64,000 nt of DNA from assembly GCF_008932245.1 (NCBI RefSeq), contig NZ_CP034910.1:186001-250000 (forward strand), read 5' to 3'. Below, one piece after another: positions 16,901-24,700 of this stretch. How positions within the stretch are numbered: the first letter of the stretch is position 1; each line of letters starts with the position of its first letter. A program made the translations under genes and the position numbers. Below the pieces are notes generated by a model that did no database searches, had not been told where the DNA came from, and worked only from the letters and a program-made list of their open reading frames with translations. The DNA is from Sinorhizobium alkalisoli. Its GTDB lineage: Bacteria; Pseudomonadota; Alphaproteobacteria; Rhizobiales; Rhizobiaceae.

Positions 16901-17712
16901 CAGAAGCGCCCGACAATGCCTCATCCAAGCAGGACTCCGCTGGAGCACGGGGGCGAGGCCTTAGGGTCTTGGCGTTCAGCGCCGTTGCGGCGGCGGCCCT
17001 GTCGGTCGCGCTTTCCGGGCTGGCGCTGCTGTTTGCCGCGGGCGTCCTTCCGCCCCTTCGCAAGACGGACGATCTCGAGCGGCAACCCCATGCCTATATT
17101 CTCGCCAACTCCCAGGTGATCCTTGAGTCCGTGAAAGGACTGGAAGCGCGCCAGCAGGCGGCGGCCAACAGCGAAGCGGCGAAGGTGGTCTCGGAGCGGC
17201 AAGATGAAATCTTCAACGACCCGGACGCCCCGGTCGGCGTGAATCCCGAGGGCAACGCCATCCTGGTCGAGTTCTTCGACTACAACAGCCCCTATTGCCG
17301 TCAGGCGGCACCGCTGCTCGGCAAGCTCGAAAACGCCGACAAGGGACTGCGTCTCGTCTTCAAGGAATATCCCATCCTCGGCCCCGGATCGGTCTTCGCC
17401 GCCCGCGCCGCCCTCGCGAGCCGCAAGCAGGGCAAATATCTCGCCTTTCACCAGGCGATGATGACCTACGAGGGCCGCATCACCGAGACCTCGACCCTCG
17501 AAGTCGCCGCCGATGTCGGGATCGACGTCGAGCGTCTGAAGACCGACATGCAAGACCCGTCGATCGACGCCGCCATCAAGCGGAATATCGCCCTTGCGGA
17601 GGCCCTGCGCATCGGCGGCACGCCGAGCTTCGTCGTGGGAAAGGAAGTCGTCCGCGGACTCGTCGACGAGGCGACTATGAAGCGGCTGATCGCCTCGGCC
17701 CGGGGAAGCTAG
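16894..17712 (+). CDS. DsbA-family thioredoxin-like protein with SPYC active site
   Basis: A 272-residue protein with one N-terminal transmembrane segment (about 28-52), a linker/coiled region and a DsbA/Com1-like domain. The expected CxxC is DYNSPYCRQ: base triplet AGC at 17287-17289 gives Ser132 where the nucleophilic Cys normally stands, and only Cys135 remains. The cis-Pro motif (GGTPSFVVG) is intact. It therefore may not act as an ordinary disulfide oxidase; a monothiol, chaperone or copper-linked role is possible. The start ATG overlaps the SCO1 stop by 7 bases. A sequencing error (TGC read as AGC) is an alternative explanation. Confidence 0.82.
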   Translation: MVTEAPDNASSKQDSAGARGRGLRVLAFSAVAAAALSVALSGLALLFAAGVLPPLRKTDDLERQPHAYILANSQVILESVKGLEARQQAAANSEAAKVVSERQDEIFNDPDAPVGVNPEGNAILVEFFDYNSPYCRQAAPLLGKLENADKGLRLVFKEYPILGPGSVFAARAALASRKQGKYLAFHQAMMTYEGRITETSTLEVAADVGIDVERLKTDMQDPSIDAAIKRNIALAEALRIGGTPSFVVGKEVVRGLVDEATMKRLIASARGS

Positions 17713-17718
17713 CCACCG

Positions 17719-18192
17719 ATGTCGGCGAGGACGGTTCTCTTATCAGCTCTGGGGATTGCCGCGGCCGGGTCGGTACTCATAGGCGCGTGGCCATGGCTGG
17801 CCGCCCGGATTGCGAACGGCGACGCCTCGGCCGGGACTATCGCGCTCGGCAAGACGCTCTATGCCAAACACTGCGCCGCCTGTCACGGACCCAACCTCGA
17901 AGGGCAGCGCGACTGGAAAAGCCCGCTGCCCTCCGGACGCATGCCCGCGCCGCCGCACGACGCATCGGGCCACACCTGGCATCATAGCGACGGCATGCTC
18001 TTCCGCATCACCAAGGAAGGACCGGCCGCGGTTGTCGGCGGCGGCTACCAAAGCGATATGCCGGCGTTCGGAAAGGTCATGAGCGACGAAGAAATCCGCG
18101 CCGTGGTCGCCTTCATCAAAAGCACCTGGCCGGAGCAGGAGCGGGCCTATCAGGCGGAGATGAGCCGTCATGAGCGGGAAACAACTCAGTGA
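17719..18192 (+). CDS. Membrane-anchored c-type cytochrome
   Basis: A 157-residue protein with an N-terminal hydrophobic segment (about 5-25) and a class I cytochrome c domain. The single haem-attachment motif is CAACH (Cys52, Cys55, His56), and the probable distal Met lies in QSDMPAFGKVMSDEE. It ends the copper/redox gene run, 6 bases after the DsbA-like gene. It may pass electrons to or from the multicopper oxidase or to an oxidase assembled with SCO1; this is inferred from context. Confidence 0.88.
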   Translation: MSARTVLLSALGIAAAGSVLIGAWPWLAARIANGDASAGTIALGKTLYAKHCAACHGPNLEGQRDWKSPLPSGRMPAPPHDASGHTWHHSDGMLFRITKEGPAAVVGGGYQSDMPAFGKVMSDEEIRAVVAFIKSTWPEQERAYQAEMSRHERETTQ

Positions 18193-18210
18193 CTGCGCGT
18201 GCGCTTATCA

Positions 18211-18822
18211 TTACCTCGGCCGAGCGCTGCCTTCGTACATAAACGTCATGGGTTTCGGCCCGCGCATGCAGCCGGTCTCAATGCAATCGATGCCGAAGCC
18301 GGTTCGCTCTATCATCGATCAGATCGGGCGGTTGAGGCGGCAGCCGCCCGTGATCCGCCGCCAAACCGGAGTGAGGGTATCCTGCCACCAGCGCACTCCA
18401 CGGTCAGGCGAAAGCCCGTGCTCGACGAATAGCAGCCTGCCCCCGGCCTGAGCACGCGCCGCATTTCCGAAAGCGCCGCATCGGCTCCTGGAACAGTGCA
18501 CAGGGTCCATGTCGTCACGACCGTGTCTACGCTGCCGTCGTCGAGCGGGATCGCTTCTGCCGATGCCTCAATGAATTTGACCGGCATCTCAGAACGTGGA
18601 ACACGACGCGCCATCGCGAGCAGATTTGGGTCAGGTTCGAGCGCCAGAACTTCCCGGACGACCGGACGGTAAAAAGGCAGATTCTGGCCCGAACCGCTGC
18701 CGATCTCCAGGACGCGCCCCTCGGCGGCACCGATCACCCGCTCGCGATAGGGGCGCAGACGCTCGTTTCGCATGGAGAGATCGCATCGCTTCGGCAGAAT
18801 GAACGTCGCGGTAGATACCCAT
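18211..18822 (-). pseudogene. SAM-dependent methyltransferase pseudogene (two frameshifts, one stop)
   Basis: A good start (ATG at 18822 with GGGAGGAGAG upstream) begins MGIYRDV, then the frame breaks near 18797 by an apparent 1-base insertion. The main frame then encodes VLEIGSGSGQNLPFY (SAM-binding motif I) and MRRVLRPG. A 1-base loss in a G-run near 18445 shifts it again into RLLFVEHGLSPD and GGCRLNRPI. An in-frame TGA near 18319 follows, after which SMIERTGFGID...MTFMYEGSA reads on to a TAA at 18211. With all three repaired it would be a class I (UbiE/PmtA-like) methyltransferase of about 205 residues. Three lesions argue for real decay over sequencing error. Confidence 0.75.
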
Positions 18823-18941
18823 GGATCTCTCCTCCCGTTTCAAATCTCTCGCAGGTCAGGAGGTGTGGCAAGGGCCAGCGGAACTGATGCGATACTGACA
18901 GCCGCACAAAGAGGCCAAAGAGCGCGGCCGCGTATGCTTCT

Positions 18942-19730
18942 CTACATCGGGTGCGTTGCCGTGAGGCCAATGCTTCCAGCGGCCATCCAGATTGCCATGC
19001 CAATCATCATCAGGTTTTCGGTCAGCGAGATGAACCCAAGGGGGACATTGCTCGATCCGCCGACGCAGGCGCACTTCAGCTCTCGCTTGTCGATGTAGAC
19101 GGCCTTGAAAACCGAAACAGCCCCTACCGTACCGATGAACATCGCGACCGGGACCGACAACCAGTTCAGGACGCCCGCCACCATGAGCACGCCGGCCAGT
19201 CCCTCTGCATAGGGATAGATATAACTGTACGGCACCCAGCGCTTTGCCAGGAGGTCATAGTTCAGGAACATCGTCGCAAAGCTCTCGACGTTCTGGAGCT
19301 TCATCATCGCCAGAACGACCATCGAAAAGGCGATGAACCATTCCGCTGCGCGCAAGGTGAAGGGCGTGCCGTTGACGGCATGGCTTGCCGCCATCGCCGT
19401 GAGTGCGGTCAGCGTGAACAGCACGATCACCGGGCGGTAGCTAGTCGCCTTCGGGCCGGCGACGGGCTTCCCGAGAAAGCGGCGCACGTCGTCGTAGCCG
19501 CCGACCCGCTTGCCATCGATGAAGACCTGAGGCGTCGTCGGCACGCCGTGCTGCGCCTTGAAAGCGTCCGTCTCATCGCGGGTGCTCAGGTGGTGATCAT
19601 CCACCTCGTAGCCCGACCGCTGCAGCAGGTCCTTTGTCTTCAGCCCGTAGGGGCAGGTGTGGCTTGGCATCACCATCCGGTACAGGACGGCCTTCTTGGA
19701 GAGATTCTGCGGATTGGTCTTGTCCAACAT
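18942..19730 (-). CDS. Glutaredoxin-MauE/DoxX-like membrane fusion protein
   Basis: A 262-residue protein in two parts. Residues about 15-95 form a glutaredoxin domain (MPSHTCPYGLKTKDLL with CPYG, then GVPTTPQVFIDGKRVGGYDD). The second part is a four-helix MauE/DoxX-like membrane domain (AEWFIAFSMVVLAMMKLQN to the end) with a conserved CACVGG. MauE-type proteins act in periplasmic disulfide formation or transfer. The start is ATG at 19730 with AAGGAG upstream. A MerR-type promoter lies just 5', divergent from a merR-like gene, so it is probably induced by a metal or thiol stress signal. Confidence 0.85.
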   Translation of the reverse strand: MLDKTNPQNLSKKAVLYRMVMPSHTCPYGLKTKDLLQRSGYEVDDHHLSTRDETDAFKAQHGVPTTPQVFIDGKRVGGYDDVRRFLGKPVAGPKATSYRPVIVLFTLTALTAMAASHAVNGTPFTLRAAEWFIAFSMVVLAMMKLQNVESFATMFLNYDLLAKRWVPYSYIYPYAEGLAGVLMVAGVLNWLSVPVAMFIGTVGAVSVFKAVYIDKRELKCACVGGSSNVPLGFISLTENLMMIGMAIWMAAGSIGLTATHPM

Positions 19731-19767
19731 TTTCACATCTCCTTGTTCTTGTGAAATCGTTGGCAGG

Positions 19768-19799
19768 ACTATAAGTTCCGTACCATGGTACAGAGTCAA
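19768..19799 (-). promoter_or_regulatory. MerR-type promoter/operator for the glutaredoxin-MauE gene
   Basis: On the minus strand, TTGACT (19794-19799) and TTATAG/TATAGT (19768-19774) are separated by 19-20 bases instead of 17. The spacer carries the perfect dyad GTACCATGGTAC (19780-19791). An overlong spacer with a central dyad is the hallmark of promoters that MerR-family activators untwist. The dyad also contains the ATG of the divergent merR gene. Confidence 0.75.
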
Positions 19800-20189
19800 G
19801 ACCCTCAAGAACTGACGATCGGGAAACTTGCGGCTGCCGGAGGCGTGGGTGTCGAGACCATCCGTTTCTACCAGCGCAAGGGGCTGCTAGCGACGCCGAA
19901 GCCGCTGGAAGGCGTGCGCCGTTATGGCAGGGAGGACGTGCGTCGGCTGCGCTTCATCAAACAGGCACAGACGGCGGGCTTCACGCTGGAGGAGATCGGC
20001 GAGCTTCTGGCGCTGGATGCCGGGGAGAACCGCTCGGCCGCGCGGCAACTGGCGAAGAAGAGGCTTGAGCAGCTTGACGCCAGGATCGGAGAGCTTCTCC
20101 GTGCTCGGGAAGCTCTCCGGAAGCTGGTGTCCGAGTGCGCAGAGGATAAAACGGGGCCGTGTCCTATCCTGGCGTCCTTCAGAGTGTGA
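19785..20189 (+). CDS. MerR-family transcriptional regulator
   Basis: A 134-residue MerR protein: winged helix-turn-helix (LTIGKLAAAGGVGVETIRFY, GVRRYGREDVRRL), then a long dimerisation helix, and a C-terminal metal-type loop with two cysteines (SECAEDKTGPCPI). The third Cys that classical mercury MerR has before the helix is absent (DAGENRSAA there), so the inducer may not be Hg(II). It is divergent from the glutaredoxin-MauE gene, and its start codon lies inside the shared operator dyad, predicting autorepression. Expected action: repressor without ligand, activator of the minus-strand promoter with it. Confidence 0.88.
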   Translation: MVQSQDPQELTIGKLAAAGGVGVETIRFYQRKGLLATPKPLEGVRRYGREDVRRLRFIKQAQTAGFTLEEIGELLALDAGENRSAARQLAKKRLEQLDARIGELLRAREALRKLVSECAEDKTGPCPILASFRV

Positions 20190-20299
20190 ACTCAGTCAGG
20201 TCGGCCGGAGGAATTCGGCCAATAGGCCCTATGTTCCGCTTGTGCGACATTTCGGTTGGGGAGGAAGGTTGGCTCTCCAACTCTCCGGTGGCAGGTGTT

Positions 20300-20575
20300 T
20301 GGGCCACGGACCTCAACGTCTTGCCATCCTCGCTGAAGAAGCCGGTCACGCCAACGACTGCATTGGACTTGAGCAGGACGAGGGTGCTGGCGGGGTCCTT
20401 GAGATCGACCTCGCCCTTGTTGAGGGCCGCGGCCACCTCCTTTGGGATCGCGTTGATATCAACTTTCAATCCCAGCTCAAGAGCCTTTTCCGGGCTGAGC
20501 CCTGGCCCGACGCCGCCCGCTCTTTCGCCCGCTATCGCATCGTGAAGATTGAGCTTGCCGCCCCAAAATCCTCGC
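20300..20575 (-). pseudogene. Fragment of a cytochrome-c-like gene, haem region lost
   Basis: The minus strand reads LNLHDAIAGER, PGLSPEKALELGLKVDIN, then NAVVGVTGFFSEDGKTL. As I recall, this matches the N-terminal part of a family of c-type cytochrome proteins that continue with a CALCH-type haem motif. Here the homology stops at about 20300 and no haem motif follows. Upstream, a missing base in a T/G run near 20560 breaks the frame. It lies between merR and the peroxiredoxin and is most likely a deletion remnant. Confidence 0.5.
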
Positions 20576-20596
20576 TGCCGAATGTGTCGCAGCCTA

Positions 20597-21232
20597 TTAA
20601 TGTGCGACTTGATAAGCGGCCGACATCAGTTCCTCAGGATTCGGCGCCCTGAACGTATAGCCAACCTCCAAAACTTCGGTGAAGCTCCAGCGTACGATCC
20701 CCGCCCGGTCCAGTAGGAACTGACCGACAAGCTGCGGCTGGCGACCCATCATCTGCTGATCGGCTTCCGTAATCTCATATCCCTCCTTCTTGTTGAGAAA
20801 CTCGTTCATTGCCATTACGTCCATCGGCTCGGGCAACTCGCGCGGGAGATGGACCCGTATCGCCATGACCGTATCCATCCCGACCTCACGCAAGCCGAAA
20901 GCACGGTGCGAGGCCCGCTCCGGGTCGGAGGCCGCGAGAAGATCTGGTGTCGGGTGGTACCGGAAATAGAGCCGCGCGCGTTCGACCGGGGTGTTGACGA
21001 CCGCCAGGCATTCGACGCCTTTCTCATGCAGGGCCGGTTTGAGTTGCGCCATCGCCGCGACATGGCGCCGGCAGAACGGACAGTGTAGACCTCGAAACAA
21101 ACCGATCAGTAACGGGCTATGGCCTCGAAAATCATTGAGCGCAATCTTGCCTTCGCGCGAGATCGCATCGAGTACCACGTTCGGTGCCCGATCGCCTGGC
21201 CGCAGCGGGCGGTCGACAGTACTCGTGGACAT
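20597..21232 (-). CDS. AhpC/TSA-type peroxiredoxin
   Basis: A 211-residue cytoplasmic thioredoxin-fold protein. The N-terminal part has the AhpC/TSA pattern (GDRAPNVVLDA), and the active-site region is FRGLHCPFCRRH with a CxxC instead of the single peroxidatic Cys of typical Prx. This places it among the AhpC/TSA-like, Prx/thioredoxin-like proteins. It probably reduces peroxides or acts as a thiol oxidoreductase. The start is ATG at 21232 with AAGGAGG upstream; the frame is open a little further 5'. It is a single gene, pointing away from the RiPP region. Confidence 0.8.
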   Translation of the reverse strand: MSTSTVDRPLRPGDRAPNVVLDAISREGKIALNDFRGHSPLLIGLFRGLHCPFCRRHVAAMAQLKPALHEKGVECLAVVNTPVERARLYFRYHPTPDLLAASDPERASHRAFGLREVGMDTVMAIRVHLPRELPEPMDVMAMNEFLNKKEGYEITEADQQMMGRQPQLVGQFLLDRAGIVRWSFTEVLEVGYTFRAPNPEELMSAAYQVAH

Positions 21233-22040
21233 GACAACCTCCTTGCCCCAATCAGTCAAGAAAACGCTTCGCGATTGCACCCGTGCTCCTGCGCCAGAGT
21301 AAGTTAGCGTTCGGCCATTGCCGAGCCCGAGATTAAGCGTTGCAAATCTATCTTAACATGGAAAATACATTTGCGGTTTCGCTCCCCTGCCGAGCTGCCA
21401 TGAGCTCGCTATAATGACGGACAGCGAGTTCCGGCGTGGCATTGGTGAATTTCGCCTGGACGAGCGACGGCACCGCCAGATGCTCACGTTGGTCGAGCAC
21501 AGATCTTGATTGCCTTCTCCCCGGCTGGTGTACCTCCCAGTATTCAAGTCTCGAAAACTCGGCGGCCTCGGATGAGGGGATGCCAAATATGGCGAATGAC
21601 CTCACATGAGAGCACTCTCGAATGCTATCGCGCTGAAGGTCCGGTGCGCGACCTCGTTTTCGACGCTCACGTCTGCGATGATCAAGGTCATCAATGGGTC
21701 GAACTCGTCCCTACCAGTCGCCAATCCGAACGTCTTGAAAGTCCGCAGTGCCGACATACACGGTGCTCGCCCGTACTTCTGTTCACCACCCGACTGAGAC
21801 GATCGGAAAGCGGCACATGCCGCCCAGCCCGGGAGGTCGCCCCCTCGCCTTGAGAGGAATTAAACCGAGGACCCTGTTTGGTTGGCTCGCTATTAGCGCA
21901 TCCTCAACGAAGGCGTAGCTTCGGATAACGCTGGAATAACGGAGAATAACCATTATGGGTGAATTCTCTGGCTGACAACCACCATAAGTATTAGGATTTA
22001 CGCCTTGCAGTGGAGCTCGTGATCTGGGGGAGAGCCGCGT
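21233..22040. other. Spacer of about 800 bases without a convincing gene
   Basis: Short open frames exist on both strands (for example 21348-21605 minus, 85 residues), but none shows a recognisable family, a good ribosome-binding site or consistent codon use. It may contain decayed coding sequence. The last part (about 21860-22040) is the probable promoter region of the SARP-type regulator; I see no clear -35/-10 pair. Confidence 0.4.
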
Positions 22041-23777
22041 ATGGCCCACTATGCTGACGCAGTGCAAGATTATGCCAAACTGCACCTGCTGGGTGCGTTT
22101 GCACTAAAAACCGCGGACGACCGTGACTGCACGCCGAAAAACAAGAAGGCTCAGGCGATCCTCGCCATGCTTGCTCTTTCCCCGCGGGGCGCGCGAACGC
22201 GCGCCTGGCTTCGCAACAAACTCTGGAGCGACAGCGATGAGCATCACTCCTCCAGTAGCCTGCGTCAGACATTGTTCGAACTCAAGAGAGCCCTTCGTGA
22301 CGCAGCGGTCGATTTTCTCGAGTTCGACCGGCAAGCCGTGAGTGTCCGTTTGGACCGTGTATGGATCGATGTCAGGGCGCTGACAGACAATCCGGGTCGA
22401 CTGGCGGAGAAACCGAACGCTGACGCGCTCAACTATGACCTCCTTGAGGGCATGGACATTAATGACGAGGAATTCGAAGACTGGCTTCTGATGGAGCGGT
22501 CCGCATGGCAGAAGAAACTTGAAAACTTTGCCAGCAGGATTGGTAGTCCGCCGCTGAACAACAATAGCCAGGGCCATGCGCCAGCGGTGCCATCCAAGAA
22601 GATGCAGATCGAGATCGGATTGCTGCCGAGCATCGTCCATGGCCAGAACTGCGGAATTCAGACCCTCGGCGATTTCATTACCGAATCGATTGTTACCAGT
22701 CTGGCCGAGTTCCAGAACCTCAAGCTCCTGGATTTCAGAATGGATTTCGGCGCGACAGCACTTATCGACCAGCGGAGTCAGGCCGACTTTCTGGTTCGCA
22801 CCCGGGTGCTTGGCGTCGCTGACTCGGTCACGCTGACTTTCTTGGTCTACAGTGCAGATACGCTCTCGCTGCTCATGAGCCAGTCCGCACAGTTCCGCGT
22901 TCAGGAGATCGAACATGACGACATGGCGACCATCAATCACTTCATTGGTCAGAATATTGATCAGCTCGCCAAAACCGTCGAACGTTATTCCGGAAGGGTA
23001 ACCGCTTTCCGTAATGACGGGCAAACCTTGGTCGGCTACAGCATCCTGAGTGGAATGTTCAACCTCGACGATCAAAAGTACCGCGACTCGGTCAATCTCC
23101 TCGAGCGTTTGTCAGCCGATAACGGGAACAGCCTGTTCAAGGCTCTGTTAGCATATTCAGCATCATTTGCTCTGGGCGAGAATCTAGGAAGGATCGACCA
23201 GGCGAGTCTTGAAATGGTCGAGAAGCTTGCCAGCGATACACTCCAAGCAAACCCCTTCAATTCCATAGCACTCGCCTGCTTGGGACATGTCCATGGCTAC
23301 GTATTTAACCGCCATGAGTTCGCGGCCGATCTTTTCAATCGCGCCGTCCGCCTGAACCCGATGCAGGCATTCGTGTGGGACCATCTCGCGCTACACAGAC
23401 TGTACACAGGCGACCTCAAGGGTGCTCAGACAGCGTCGGAACGTGCGGTCTACCTGGGGACATACAGCCCGATTAACTACACCTATGAGACCACGTCCTG
23501 CATGATCTCCACACTATCCGGAGATCATCGCCGTGCTGTCCATCTCGGTTTCCGGGCGCTTGCAAAGCAGCCCAACTTCAATGCGGCCATCCGCTATTCA
23601 CTGGTCTCGTGCGGCCACCTCGGAGCTCAATCGCAAGCCCAAGATCTCCTGAACCGCATGCTTCAGGCGGACCCTGACTTCGTTGACCCGGAGGTTCAGC
23701 GTAGCCGTTTCCGGCTTCCGATCCCTCACGCCTGTGACCTTGTGTTGGATGGCATCAAGAAAGCTTTTGATTTTTGA
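22041..23777 (+). CDS. SARP/BTAD-type transcriptional activator with TPR region
   Basis: A 578-residue protein. Residues about 12-90 form an OmpR-like winged helix (LHLLGAFALKTADDR, then SLRQTLFELKRAL), and about 100-160 look like the start of a BTAD-type helical domain. The middle resembles the adenylate-cyclase-associated alpha/beta module of such regulators (LGDFITESIVTSLAEFQN). The C-terminal third has tetratricopeptide-like helical pairs (AADLFNRAVRLNPMQAFVWD). Members of this class activate secondary-metabolite or virulence operons. It opens a plus-strand operon with the PAP2 and S8 protease genes and faces the RiPP operon, so it is the candidate cluster-specific regulator. Confidence 0.78.
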   Translation: MAHYADAVQDYAKLHLLGAFALKTADDRDCTPKNKKAQAILAMLALSPRGARTRAWLRNKLWSDSDEHHSSSSLRQTLFELKRALRDAAVDFLEFDRQAVSVRLDRVWIDVRALTDNPGRLAEKPNADALNYDLLEGMDINDEEFEDWLLMERSAWQKKLENFASRIGSPPLNNNSQGHAPAVPSKKMQIEIGLLPSIVHGQNCGIQTLGDFITESIVTSLAEFQNLKLLDFRMDFGATALIDQRSQADFLVRTRVLGVADSVTLTFLVYSADTLSLLMSQSAQFRVQEIEHDDMATINHFIGQNIDQLAKTVERYSGRVTAFRNDGQTLVGYSILSGMFNLDDQKYRDSVNLLERLSADNGNSLFKALLAYSASFALGENLGRIDQASLEMVEKLASDTLQANPFNSIALACLGHVHGYVFNRHEFAADLFNRAVRLNPMQAFVWDHLALHRLYTGDLKGAQTASERAVYLGTYSPINYTYETTSCMISTLSGDHRRAVHLGFRALAKQPNFNAAIRYSLVSCGHLGAQSQAQDLLNRMLQADPDFVDPEVQRSRFRLPIPHACDLVLDGIKKAFDF

Positions 23778-23791
23778 TTAGGAGGACGGCT

Positions 23792-24697
23792 TTGAAAACC
23801 CCCTTTGAATTACTCTCCCGCTGCTCATTTGCGGTTTCGACAACCGGACTGGTCCTGAAGCACGGCGACGCAGATCACTCGACTGCCGTCTTCGATGGTT
23901 TCGAGGCTGGGTTTACTGTAGGAGGCGGGGCGCTCAGCGCGATGCTTTCGCTGAACAGGAGTTCCCGCAACACACTCAATCGCAATCGCAACAGGAACAG
24001 GAACAGAAATCGAAATCGAAACCAGAATTCACGACTCGGATCGATCGACGCAGGTTATCGACTAGACCTAGAGCCGTGGAAGGAGCGCAGGCTGCTCTAC
24101 TCGATGGAGCAACGATGGGCTGCACTCCCGTTGAGGCCGCCGCCCTCCCCTGAGGTTCTCAGGCGCGAATGCATCGAACTCCTTAGGAAACAATATCTTC
24201 GAACGCTTCCGGAAAACCTCGGACGGCTCGAGGAAATCCTCGCCGAGAACACTATGGACCTCAGCGCCTATTTGCGTCCACTCGGCATTGAAGAAAAGGA
24301 TGGCTATGACGCGACCGTTGGCCTCTTGCTTCTGGTTCTGCTGATCTGTGATGAAATCGGCATGCGCTACAAGGAGCGCTTCGCGGCCGCTCGACCGAAC
24401 ATCACCGATCCCCGGTTGCGTCCCTATCTGCCCAATCCCGCCCATGCGTCTTATCCAAGCAACCACTCGTTCCAGTCCTTTGCGATCGCATTCGTCATTT
24501 CGAGGGTGATTCCAGAGCACCCGGCAAGCTCGGAATTGTTCAAGAGTGCCCGCCGAATTGCAGAAAATCGGGAATGGGCTGGGCTCCACTATCGCTCCGA
24601 CAGCGACGCCGGACATGACCTGGCGAGAATGCTGATGCCGATCCTTGAGGTAGTGTGTGAGGAGCAAATGCTTGCCGCACAAAAGGAGTGGATCTAG
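23792..24697 (+). CDS. PAP2-superfamily phosphatase/haloperoxidase-like protein
   Basis: The three PAP2 motifs are present: KERFAAARP (Kx6RP), YPSNHS (PSGH-like) and NREWAGLHYRSD (xRx5Hx3D), with the second and third His as catalytic residues. The superfamily includes lipid phosphatases and vanadium-dependent haloperoxidases. One hydrophobic helix (VGLLLLVLLICDEI) is visible, but there is no signal peptide. The start is probably TTG at 23792, with AGGAGG (23780-23785) 6 bases upstream. The N-terminal 80 residues are unlike the family and include an (Asn-Arg)n tract. It is preceded by 14 bases after the SARP gene and followed closely by the S8 protease. Its role in the peptide pathway is unknown. 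Confidence 0.78.
   Translation: MKTPFELLSRCSFAVSTTGLVLKHGDADHSTAVFDGFEAGFTVGGGALSAMLSLNRSSRNTLNRNRNRNRNRNRNRNQNSRLGSIDAGYRLDLEPWKERRLLYSMEQRWAALPLRPPPSPEVLRRECIELLRKQYLRTLPENLGRLEEILAENTMDLSAYLRPLGIEEKDGYDATVGLLLLVLLICDEIGMRYKERFAAARPNITDPRLRPYLPNPAHASYPSNHSFQSFAIAFVISRVIPEHPASSELFKSARRIAENREWAGLHYRSDSDAGHDLARMLMPILEVVCEEQMLAAQKEWI
23978..24031 (+). repeat. In-frame hexanucleotide repeat encoding (Asn-Arg)n
   Basis: Seven consecutive Asn-Arg codon pairs followed by Asn-Gln-Asn, built from a degenerate 6-base unit (AAYMGN). The codons vary (aat/aac, cgc/cga/agg/aga), so this is not a pure microsatellite. It lies in the linker before the PAP2 domain. Confidence 0.85.
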
Positions 24698-24700
24698 GCC

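Noticed and set aside
23978..24031. Possible CRISPR or slipped-strand phase-variable tract
   Set aside because: The 6-base units are degenerate and in frame within a coding region; no spacers, and copies are not identical enough for strand slippage.
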